From Hetaerina americana (taxonomy: Eukaryota; Arthropoda; Insecta; Odonata; Calopterygidae), in the NCBI GenBank assembly GCA_022747635.1, contig JAKTNV010000003.1, forward strand, positions 29,554,551 to 29,618,550: 64,000 bases of DNA. The letters run 5' to 3'. Under the pieces are notes generated by a model. It worked only from the letters and a program-made list of their open reading frames with translations. It was not told where the DNA came from and did not search any database. How positions within the stretch are numbered: the first letter of the stretch is position 1; each line of letters starts with the position of its first letter. Shown here in pieces: positions 22,401-34,400 of the stretch. A program made the translations under genes and the position numbers.

Positions 22401-25400
22401 ACATTCCATTTTCTAACTCGCCGCCCCTGCCTTATCTTTTTAAAACGTACGCTACATTTCATAACAACTAAATTGTGGTCTGAGTCCGCATCCGCTCCCG
22501 GGAAGCTGTGGGAATTTATCACACTGTTCCTAAACCTGTGTCTAACCAGGATATAATCTAGCTGATATCTTCCCGAGTCACCTGGCATTTTCCATGTATA
22601 CCTGCGTCTTTTGTGGTGTCTGAACCAAGTGTTGGTGATAACTAAGCCCTGTCTCCTGCAGAACTCAACTGCTTTCTCCCCGCGGTCATTCCTCGTGCCT
22701 AAACCGTAGTCCCCCACCTCATCACCATCTCTTCCTTCGCCTACTGTCGCATTCCAATCCCCCATCACTATCAAATATTTCCCTGCAGGAACACATGCAA
22801 TCATGTCCTCTAACTGATCGTATATCCTATCGACCTCTTCTTCCTTATGGTTGCTCGGTGGCATGTATACCTGGATAATAACTAAGTTCGTCGGTTCTGC
22901 TTTTATCTCCACTAGTAGTATTCTATCCGTTACCTGCTCTATGTTGACTACGCTTCTTCCTACCTCTTCATTTAATACTATGGCAACCCCTCGTTGGCTC
23001 TCGTCCCCACCGCTGTATATTATTCTATACTTATCACTCCAGTAATCCCCGCTATCTTTCCATCTCACCTCGCTTAGACCTAAAATATCTATATTTCCCC
23101 TTTCCATCTCTCGCTTAACATTCTCCAATTTCCCCGTCCTCATCATTGTCCTAACATTCCACGTTCCTATTCTAACTAATTTGGTCTTCTTCTCCTGTGT
23201 CTTCTGTCCTGCTGCTGCTGGTTTTCCCTTGCAAGGGTTTCGTGGGATGACGACCGCGGAAGCCTTGCCTCCCCCGCTGCCGGGCACGACACACGGCCGA
23301 TTGGGCCGAGCCCCGTGGTTGCCAGGACTCAAAATATCTCTATTGTCCATCACATTGTTCTTGGGAATGATAATTGAGGTGGTTATATATATATATAAAT
23401 ATATATATACACACATATATATACATATATATATATACATATATATATACAAATATATATATATATACCAATATCATTTATCCGTCAGGGAAGAAGTTTT
23501 GCGCATTTCAAGTATTAGATGATTTGAAGAACAAAATCCTACTTACCTCAACATGTAAAGTCCTAAGGCCAGGATTCTGGCGCAACAGCCTTGAGATATT
23601 AAAGTCTCGAACTTCTCTGTATGGACTGATGCGAATTGTGTGCAGGTTCCTCATTTTACCCAAACATCCAGTCTAAAAAAGAGGGGCGTTGAATTTAAAT
23701 AAAATGGAATACGGTGGCGTTTTTACGTAGTTTTGCTAGGTGGTAAGTTATAGTATTTGAAAAATTCTGATGGAGTATATTTTCAACTTATCATAGTCAT
23801 TGAGTAAAAGTTTTATAAAGTAATATTGGGATATGAATTGAAGGAACTTGAATACTTTTAATAATTCATTTATTTGGGAAATATGAAGCATATAAGCATC
23901 AATAAAATATGATATTTTTTTCTGTAGAAGTATATGAATTTAAAAAATTAGTATTCTCGAATTCTGCTTTGCATATTGAATAATTTTTTGCTTTTATATT
24001 TTTAACGTCAGGTTATTCCATCCATATGTAACCATAGCTTCATGACCTAACCTCTTCCGTAATCATATATTCAGTAGACGGACGGGAAATACAAGTATGA
24101 CCATTTAAAGGATATAATAATGGTATGGTGAATATCTTGTGCGCATTTTGCAGAGGTCAGAGTTGCAATAAAAACATGTTACCAAGACAAAAACATGGGA
24201 TGCAGAAAAAATAATGTGGAATGAAAATTTTTTGGGTGCATCGAAGGCAGTCAATGTGCGAATAGGTGTCGGTTTAGCAGCGCGATACACAATGACTAAA
24301 GTGTCTTGGGAAATTTATCCGTCATCGCCGTCAATTGGTTTGGATATGTACCTCGAATGAGTTCAGAGGAAGACGCCTGACATCAAGTTCCTCGAGTCTC
24401 TCCGCACCCGTGAGGCCGATGTCAGTGACAGCGGGAATAGGATTGTCCATCACCAGGAGCGACCTGAGGTTGTGGAGGTGGTAGGTGGCTGGCAGCGTCC
24501 TCAAACGGTTGCCCCCGACGTCCAGGCGGCGCAGTGAGGTGAGGTTGGCGGTGGACTCGGCTGGCATGATGGTGATAGCGTTGCGAGACAGGTCCAGGTA
24601 GCGCAGTGAAGGCAGCGGCAGATCCGGCGTCGAGGAGAGCGCGAGTCCCTCGAGACTTAACTCCAGCAGGTTGTCCTGGAGTCCCTCGAAGGTACGCGAG
24701 CGCGGATCCAGTGAGGGGTTGTCCCCAATGAAGAGCGACTCGAGTCGCGGCAGTTGGGCGAAGGCCGAATCTTCCAGCCGGGAGAGTCGGTTGTGCGAGA
24801 TGTCGAGCCACGTGAGCGACTGCGGAAGAGCGAAGACCCACCCGCACCCGGTACCCTTTGCTGAGGGTTTCGTGGGACTCACGCGAAGGGAAACTTTGCG
24901 CCTGCCTTCTACTGGCAGCCGAGCGCGAAAATCAACTCGTTTAACACCTAATCCAATGGGTGGGTATCACCTCTATGGTGCACCTTTATAGGGGTTTACA
25001 GGGGCCCGTTTCAATACACTTTCACGACAGTCCGTATTTTAGGATAGGTGTCCGAAAAGTATTATTGATAAGTTCAGGAGATCATGAAATTGCATGTTGG
25101 CACGGACCCGTGTTACGAAAGGTTAAGGAAAAAATTGGAGAAGTGAAAAGAAAGTAAAAAGTGACAAGGAGAAAATGAAAAGCAGAGAAAGAATGGAGTG
25201 AACGCGAAGCAAAGTGATATCACGTTCTAAGTGAAGTCGAAAACAAATGATGTAAATGGATTTTGGGACAGGACTGATAATCATAGCCCGCACACGTTGT
25301 AATGCCAGGGGTAAGCATCACTGCCTTCACCGAAAACACAAGGTGCATGGATACTCATTATTTTAAAGACATTATCACATAATGAGGCATTTTTAAAGGT

Positions 25401-28400
25401 TTCAAATAAAGGTAAAAAATTGTTTACAGGTCGCGCAATTCTTGCAAACATATATTTTAACAAATTGTTCACAACGTCGTTTTACTTATAAGCTGATAAA
25501 TAGATGAACTAAAAAAAACTGCGAAAATTTTATAATGACATAAATTTTGTGAAGAATAAAACGAAAAATGGATAAAATACCTCATTAATTACATACAAGG
25601 TAATGATTGTGAATTAAAAATTGTTTTCCTTCCAGGAAAAAGTGAGTAAAAGAATATTGGAAATCTATTTTTACAGAGAAGAGTTTAAACATCTATTGAA
25701 TGTTCACTTACGTTAGTACTTTCAAATATGTAAGGTAATGCAAAGCGCATTGATGCCAAATAAAATTTAATTTTAACTTCTTCCTTTGGCTAATTGTTCC
25801 AATTTTTATAGTTTGAATATACTTTCTAGAGTTCACTAAGCCAATGGGAACGAGCTGGCCCTTAACGAACAGGATTGCATTTCAAAGTTCAATCCAATGT
25901 CATTTGCAACGAAAGTAAGATGCAACCTTAGGCGGCGTTTACATCGTTAATATAAAAGTTTGGGCAGACGGAATGAGTAGCCAAGAGAGATTTTTTCGAG
26001 ATTCATGGAGGCCACGGTGGCTTACCTTGAGTCTCGCGACCGAATCTGGGCCGTGAAGGGAAGAGATACCGTTCCATGAGATGTCCAGTTCCCTCATCGT
26101 CCGGGCAGACTGGCCGGATCCCAGAGCTGAGCTGGGAGCCCTAACCAACATATTGTGGGACAAATCAAGTCGCTCAAGGGCTGCGTCTTGGAACAGGCCA
26201 TCGGGAAGGGACCGCAGTCGGTTGTGGGAGAGGTCGACCACACGGAGAGATGATAGGGTCCTGAAGACCTCGCTCGGTAAGTCCGTCAGGTCGTTGTGGT
26301 CTGCGTGGAGTACCTGAAGATGTCGAGTGCCCCGAAAGGCGTCATACTCTAATTGGCGCATGTCGTTGTATCCCAGGTCCAGCCATTGAAGGTGTGGCAA
26401 CGATCCGAAAGCCTCTCTAGTAGCATTGCTGATCTTATTAAAACTCATGTGAAGGTGGGTGAGGGACATGGCTAAAGATGACATGTAGCCACGCTCAACG
26501 TGTGATATGTTGTTATGGGATACATCCAAAACTCGAACGTTGGCGTGTATAAATCCACCCGTCCGGACAACGACAGATGTATTGACAGATAATTCGTTGA
26601 TCAGATTATGGGAAGCGTTAAGATGGAATGATGACAGCGTTCCCACCTGGTCAAAGGCCAGCAAGTCAAGACGGGTGAGAGAATTATATGCCATATCGAG
26701 GACTTCGAGTTCTGGAAGGTTTTGGAACGACTCGTCGGCCATGGTCTCAATTTTATTACCCCTGAGGTCGATGTAACGCAGTTTCGGCAAGTTGGCGAAA
26801 GCGCTCTCTTCTATTCTGGCGATGCGGTTGTCATCCATATAAATGAGTTCCAATGAGGCCAGGTCAGCGAACGTTCCTGTGCGGACAACTCCGAGGGCGT
26901 TGAAGGAGAGTCTTAGTTCCCTCAGTGAGTTGTGCAGTTCGGGTTGGAATGTCCCCTTGGGAAGATCTTCGATCTCGTTGTCCTGGAGTGCGAGGATCCT
27001 GAGCGAGCGCATGAAGTGGAAGGTGGCCTCGGGGAAGGAGCGGAGTCTGTTGCCACCGAGGTCCAACATCTGCAGATCGGTCAGAGGGCGGAAGGCTTCG
27101 GACGGGAGGGACGAGAGGGAGAGCGCTCGGGAGAGACGGAGGGCCCTCAAGGAGTGCCCGATGTCGTCGAAAGCTTCGTTCTCGATCGTCGAGATGGAGT
27201 TCTCTGAGAGGTCGAGGCGACGGAGGCCCCTCAGATGACGGAAGGCATGGTTGGGGATCGCCGCGAGTTTGGCGCCGACCATCCTGAGTTCTTCGACGTC
27301 CGGACCGTAGCTCTGGAAGAGCTCGGGCTCGAGGCGGGTCTTCCCGCCGGGGAGGCGACTCAGACTGAGGGCCCGGAGACCTCGGAGTCGCGCCAAAGAC
27401 GAAGTGGACGGGGCTGCACCGGTTTTCCCACCCAGGTCCAGGTGGTGTAGGGAGTACGCGAGTGGTGCCAAGAGGGACTCACCCGGGTCCTCTTTCAACA
27501 TAGTGTCCTTCAAGGACAAAGCGCGGAGAGAGTCGAAGCGATGGAGGAAATCGGGCGGGAGGATAGTGATGTTATTCCCGCCAAGATCCAGCGCCTGCAA
27601 GAACGGCTGGAGACCAGCCAGGGCGCTGGGTGACACATAAGATATGCCGCAATCTCGGAAAGAGAGTTCTCGCATCCTTACATCCCGGAGGGCGTTACCC
27701 TTTAAAGAGAAGAAAAAACGGAAAGGTATTCAGGGTACATTTGCGCATAGTTTCCGTAAAATAAGTAACTGAACGGAAAAAGTCAACCCACCCTCAGAAA
27801 AAAAGGAAAATTCACTGCGAGTTATAACTTTTGATGTTGCATTTCACCTCAAGTGAGATACCATCGAGCCAAAATAAAATAGGCGATTTCGAACAGGAAA
27901 ATGCAGGAGGAGCACCTTTCAGTTTTTGCTTAAATAAGTTACCTTTAGTAAACTACCCAAAGTGAAAATTAGAACTTATCTTTTTTCATTGACTGGTTAA
28001 ATTTTCACTATTCCTCATTTCTCTACTTCGTTAATCTACGACACTATTTATTTCATTACCATAGAAAGAGATATCCGATATCTTAATATTTGATCTTTGT
28101 TGAATTATTTATTGCGAATGGTCTAACTCCAAGAGTTGATGGCAACAGCAAAAGTAGCAGATGATCATTAAGGCATACAGAAGCTATCTCTTTATTTTTC
28201 TCTATCTCCAAATTTGTGCCGCAAAGCCTCTAAATTTTGTTGCATTCGCATAGTAAATGATTTCTGAAAAACACCCTTTCAATACGCCAACTAAAACTGA
28301 TGTCGAGGCTGCTGCCTGTCAGATTACTTGAAGGTTGGTTTATGTTCTCTATTTGAACAAACAGCTCGATTGATGACTTTTACCATGAAACCGAAAAACC

Positions 28401-31400
28401 AGGTTTCTCAGTAATCTACACCAATGGATGAGGCGATTCGTTCTGACGACTTTGCCCAGCGTTAGCAATACTCGAGAGTCGCATCGTCAACTCAAAGTCA
28501 AAGAAGAGTTTATTCATAAATGTGAGACAATGTTAAATTGGCTTTATTGTTACACAAAAAATAATGATTATTTCCCATAGAAAAGGGATTGATTCATAGA
28601 AACAGGAAACGGTTTTTGTCAAGATGGATTTGGAACTATAAAAACACGTATTAAGTAACACATACGCGTATAGTTTTTCTTACCTTCTTTGATTAAAATT
28701 TCTCCTCTCCATCCCAATTCCCTCCGTCATAACTTTGCTTATATACAGGAAATTTATTGCCAGAATTTTCAAACCTCTTCTCTGTTAGGCCTTTAAATGG
28801 ATGATTAATTGAGGAAATCGCTTAGAAAACGCATTTCCTTGGATCTTCAGTCAAATATATCAGGTCAAATTAGAATAGCTTTGAATAATCAAGAATAATG
28901 GAATGTATGCACCGATGTGCGGTAATTGTAATGGGATATTTGTCGAACAGACTTCCTTAAATGTTAATTTATTGACTAAAGAACAATTTAGTTTTAAAAA
29001 ACTATTAGACCAACCAAAGTGATCACACCCATGATTTTAATGTTTGCATTTTACGTTTCAGTACTAACCGACTTGAGCTTAATGCTCTAGAACAACTAGA
29101 AAATGTAAAAAGAATCGGTGATCATTAAGCGACCGTTTGTCAATAAATACTTGTACCATGTCTCTTCCCTCATCATTGCAGCAGTTATATAGTACAGGCC
29201 CTCCTCTTTTCTTATTTTCCTCCCCTCTCCCTCCCTCTCTTTTCCTCCCATCCGGGTTGAATTTGAAAGAGAGTTGCTGTTTCTTTTGCCCCACCTGATG
29301 ATGATGCTAATGCATTGAAATACGGATCGTGTGACTTTGTCATTGTTATTTTTAGAAGTTACCCATCGATCAATAAATTACATACCTCTCAAGGGCCCAC
29401 ATGGTTCCCCGAGTCTTCAACGATAATTCCATCCGCCATAATAATCCCATACGGTGACGCCGAATAAGGTCCCATTTTCGTGTTGTTGCCTGTTGAAATA
29501 TTATGGAAGTTCTCAAATGTAAGTCAGGGATACCTGAATCCACACTTTTAGGATCATCAGCCACGGGTATGCGGACCTTAGTGGCGAGAGCCTCTGAGTA
29601 ATAGGGCGGTTTTCAAAACTATAAAATATATTAAGCCTTTCATAGCATAATAATTAATTTCTTCCAGTTCACGCATTTCCTAAGATAGTACTTACTGTAT
29701 GCATGCATGCCACAGTTTGGTCATGACAGAGGAGGTGGACAATTATGCTTAGGAACCCTTGTTATAAAGGATTACCCTTTTTCACGGGTGCATTAATTAG
29801 AGTTGCCACACCCCAATTAGTCTCACCTGAATTTCATCGATCGGATTTCCATCAAGGAAGGTCTGGTTGACAATGTCGAAGTGTCGGAAGGCATCTTGCG
29901 GGAGGGTACCGATTTGATTGTATTCGAGGTGCAGCGAGTCGAGGGACAGCCTGCCCTCGAACAGGGGTTCAGCGTCCGGGGTGCTGACTGCAGAGAGGGC
30001 AGAGGGGACGGTGGGGGACGATGGCGAGGAGGAGGCCGACAGGGAGGATGGCGAGGCACTGCTGCTGGACCCCGTGGGTATGGCCTCCCCGGGCGCCGCG
30101 TTGGCCGCCACCGGCGCCGCCGAAGACGGTAAATTGCTCTCATACAGCGGCGTCTGTGGGTTGTACGAGCCGAGGTGCGAGATACGGTTTCGGGACAGGT
30201 CGAGGAGTTTGAGTGCCCTGAGGGAGGCGACCGCTTCGTAGGGGATTCGGTTCATGCTGTTGTCGGAGAGGATGACCCTGGCCAGCCTCTGCGAGGTCGC
30301 GCCGTCGAACGTCTGCGGGTCGAGTCCCATCAACGAGTTGCGCCGGAGGTCGAGCGTGTGCAGTTGTGGAAGTTCTCTGAAGGCGGAGGGCGAAAGGTAG
30401 GACAAATCGTTGTCGGCGAGCACCAGCGTTTGAAGGGAAGACTCGACTCCGCGGAAGGACTCCGACGAAAGATCCGATATTTCGTTTCCTAATTTTGGAA
30501 CGAAGAAAAATTGAGCCAATCATAATCAGTGATGTCAACATTCTATTTGATAAATGTGCATCTAATTTCGAGGGCAAAGAATCTATTTATGGTGCATTGC
30601 ACATGGCGCAGGGAATTGCTTTACCAGCTAATTATTTCCAGATTTAAAGACACTCCCTGGCACAATTTAGAAGGGCAATAACTCGGCGATAATCAAGATT
30701 TACCTTCCGGAAAACATCACCACCGTCCGAGGTTTACTAAAGAAAGCGATCATTGCGATTTTCATCCATCAGCATCCGCTCTATTAGGGGAAATAATTTT
30801 AATTGCGAGAGATTTCATTGCGTTAACATTTAATTAGACAACGTTAAGGTAAAGATATTTTCCTTGGTTTCCCAGTCGCCTCTGCCAAGAGGATTTTTTT
30901 CCAATAAACTTACGACTTAGTACAGTGAGATGACGTCATGGGTATCCCAAAGTATTATTCGTGCGTGGGCTCTGCACGTGATCCTCGGCCCTGATGCAGA
31001 CCCTTATTTATCCTTGTTTAGCCTTCGATCTCTCATTGGTATTGGTGTCACGGTTTTTTCCTCTTTGAACGTTCCGACGGTTCTTTATAGTATCGTAAGA
31101 GTCAACAGTTCGAGTACTAAAAAGGCCACTGCTTTTTAACGCCAAACTGTGTGAAATGTGGTCCAAGCCGCCTGTTGCCTGCACGGAGACTCTGAATACA
31201 CTTCCGAGTGATTCAACTGCCAAAAAGATCCCGCTGAACCGATCCGACCCGGTATCTCCTACGCAGCGACAACTGTCCGATCTGCTAAAGCTACATGCAT
31301 GACATGCATCCGGGCTTGCCGCCCCACAATCAGGACGCAGGTTGCGGTGCCGCAGAAGTTTCTTAACTCTAATGGGCCTGCAGTTGTGATGGCGAGATAA

Positions 31401-34400
31401 GGCCTACGCTCTTCTTCTGTCATTTGTTCATCTCCCGTCAAAACACAGCGCACGAATCGCATCTTCTGTTTCCGCCCGGCATCGCCCGGTATTGCATGAA
31501 AACGGGGATGGCGACCACGGAAAAACGGATACATGAAAACATAGCTCAACTCGAGTGCCTCTCCCATTCTTCCGGCCATTCCAATGAACCTACCGCCCAC
31601 CGTTAACTCCACTCCTCCAATTTCCCCATCCCATGAAACCATGAAACTTTTCCGTTGGTTGTCAGCCTTTCTTCCTAAACAAAACCTCGTCCATCCTTTA
31701 AGGGTTTAATGTTTGTCATCCTGCAGAAGACATTGCTCCATCAAACATGAAACACCGTCGGTCCTCTGGCAATCATGATACGAGCCGATGATGCGTATCG
31801 TACATACCAGCATATTCTGAGTTTTTCGAGGCAAAAAGCTAAAATATTATCAAAATGACACTCCTTATTCTCATGCACTGCTTTTAAAATATTTGATGAG
31901 TCAATACTATCCCTATTATTATCAAAAGTGATCTTGACCAATAATATCTAAATTATTAAGTCAATTGCTCAATTACGGTTACCGACAGTGGCTTCAACAC
32001 ATGCAAGCTAACTTTTTCTCACTTATTATAATATGGTTATCAGTACTTATCCCGAAAATCAGCTTCACGATTTTGTATTATTATTGTGTTGCATATTAAC
32101 TCTCTATAATAGCCAATGCTTTTCAACTAGTATGATGAGGAAATGATAAAAGTGACATGAGAAGAATTGTATATAGGAATTAAAGTAGGTAAGGAATTCA
32201 TAAAATCAGTTAGGTTTTCAGATGATTAAGTTTTAGTCAGTCAGTCAGGCAAGGAGTGAAAGCATTGCTTAGAGGATTGCATTAGAATGTCAATGTGATA
32301 GGTATGAGATAAAGATCAATGTAAACTGAACAAAATTTGCGAGGTTTTTGAAAAGGAGGGGGCTAAGTTACAGGTTAAAATAGGAGGGAAAACATAAAGA
32401 GTAGATGGAACATTCCCTATCTTTGCAACGCTTTGGACCAGGATGGTCAACGTATTAGGGATAGCAGAAGAATGATTGTGTTATGAAAAAAATCTTCGTT
32501 GAAAAAGTTGATGACTAGGACGTTGAGTAAGGATGTCAAGAAAAGATTTGTGGACATTTAGAGAGTGGTTTGGTCCGGTGCGGAAACATGGCTGCTGAGG
32601 TTGGATGATAGGCGCATATTGAAGGCTTTTGATATGTGGATTAGGAGAAGGATGGAAAAGGTGAAATGAATGGAAAGAAAACTAGTGGAGAAGTACTAGT
32701 CCTGGCCGGGGTGGAGAGGTAGTTGGGATACATTCAATAAAGACAGGAAAGATGGATACAGAGCATTTTGATTGGCGATTGAAGGCTGTAGACTTATAGA
32801 GGGGAGCACGTTAGGTATGCGAGGTAAGGGGAGGAAAAGGATAGGCATGTTAGACAGAATGAAGGAAGATAGAAAATACTCAGAATTAGAGAACAATATA
32901 ATGTAGAGTGGAGTGTAATTTTGTGTCTTGTTAGAAGAAGCTAAGAAATGGAGCGATCTTACACGGTAAAAAAACACGGTAGACTTACAAGGTAGACTAC
33001 CAATTATAATTTAAGTCAAACGGCTGGTTGTGGCTTTTCTTCACTATTACAAGTAATTGGTGCGCTCGATGAATTTCTTCAGCAGTCAAATATTTGACCT
33101 TAGACTAATTAACAAACAATTTTAAAACGATCAGCTTTCTTTCAAATACGTAGGAATGACGTTCGGTGCGGGTCCTTTTTCCTAGATGGGTCTCCTAATA
33201 CATGAGTTCGTAAGAAGTAATTACTCGTAAATGGCTCCGCACCATTCTGCGTAGAAAATTCGCAAGCATTCATGTTTATGATTTTTTTCGTTCATTTTTA
33301 GTTAACCTCTAGAATAAAATTGCAATAAAGTTGAAAAATCTCATGCATAAAAATGTGAATGCATGAAGCTCTTACGCCATATGAAAAATTTAGATTCGAA
33401 CATTGCGAATTTTCACCTGGTCAAAATCCAATTTCTTTTCAAAATAGGTCATCCTCAGAGTGCATTTTCAAGAATGCGAGAAGTATTTGATTCTGTGAGT
33501 CAAGTGGAATCTTTTCTGAATTGGTTCAGAAAATTTTTCAATTACTTAAAAGGTAACCTGGCTTGATTATGACTTTGAAACAAACAAGCTGCATAATATT
33601 TGGATTTCAACCAAATAAAAATAATCCACGGATATAACTAAAGAAATGACTGCAAATATAAGGCACATTCATAATAAACATTTTTCATTTGCAATGTCAA
33701 CTCTTAGCTATTATATTTAGAGATAAAACTTTAATCAATGTCTCAAGAATTACTCGATGCATCGTAAGTAACTTAAGTAACTACAGTGGTTCATGCTAGT
33801 ATTATCAGAATAGCTATTCTCCCCAGACATATTATCTAAAGAGTTATAAAAAGAATGAATTCCACATAAACCACTTCACCTGTGAGATCTAGCAGCCGTA
33901 GTTTCTGAAGATATCGCAGAGCTCTTGACGGCACGGACACCAATCTGTCGTAGCGAAGAGCTAACTCCCAGAGAGATCTTTCCAATCCGGAGAAAGCGTC
34001 GTCTGGCAAGTCGGCCATTGGGTTTTCGCTTACCTCGAGTCGGTACAGACCTGATGGAAAAAAGGATAAATGTTTACAGATTACATTATAGCCAGGTCCT
34101 ACTGTCCATCTATTTTTATTTTCAACCATAAGTTAACGACTTGGTGTTTAGTACGGAAAAACAGAAAGAGTCATTGGAGTACTACCTTACTTACTGAATT
34201 ATTAGAAAAAACTGACAAATAACTAAAACTGTAAACTTTTGGGAATAATCTAATATTGAAGTTATCTGGTAGGATAAGAACTTGAGCGAAATACAATTCC
34301 ATGTGAAAATAGTAATGAATCATTTCTTCGTCATAAAATTGTGACTACAGCTAGATTATTAAATGTAAATAAGCACCGTTCTTTGGTTTAATTATGGAGA

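Larger units (their letters stand above)
19883..23546 (-). other. chaoptin intron 6, largely an inserted LINE
   Basis: 3664 bases, GT-AG, phase 0. About 3.1 kb is an RTE LINE in the same orientation as chaoptin. TA microsatellites and a pair of 35-bp inverted repeats flank it, and a SINE fragment lies near the 3' end. Without the LINE and microsatellites the intron would be only about 0.5 kb. Confidence 0.85.

Noticed and set aside
23351..23452. N-terminal extension of the LINE ORF (IYIYMYIY...)
   Set aside because: Translation of a TA microsatellite; the plausible start is at 23350.
20215..23504. Flanking 35-mers as a LINE target-site duplication
   Set aside because: They are inverted, not direct, repeats.
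26843..27640. Plus-strand open frames opposite chaoptin exon 4
   Set aside because: They mirror the GC-rich LRR codons of the minus strand, have no domain and no splice context.
29823..30492. Pro/Arg- and Gly-rich frames overlapping chaoptin exon 3 on both strands
   Set aside because: Out-of-frame readings of the low-complexity Ser/Ala/Pro insertion.
31259..31642. 127-codon minus-strand frame inside chaoptin intron 2
   Set aside because: No resemblance to a known family and no evidence of splicing or its own promoter.
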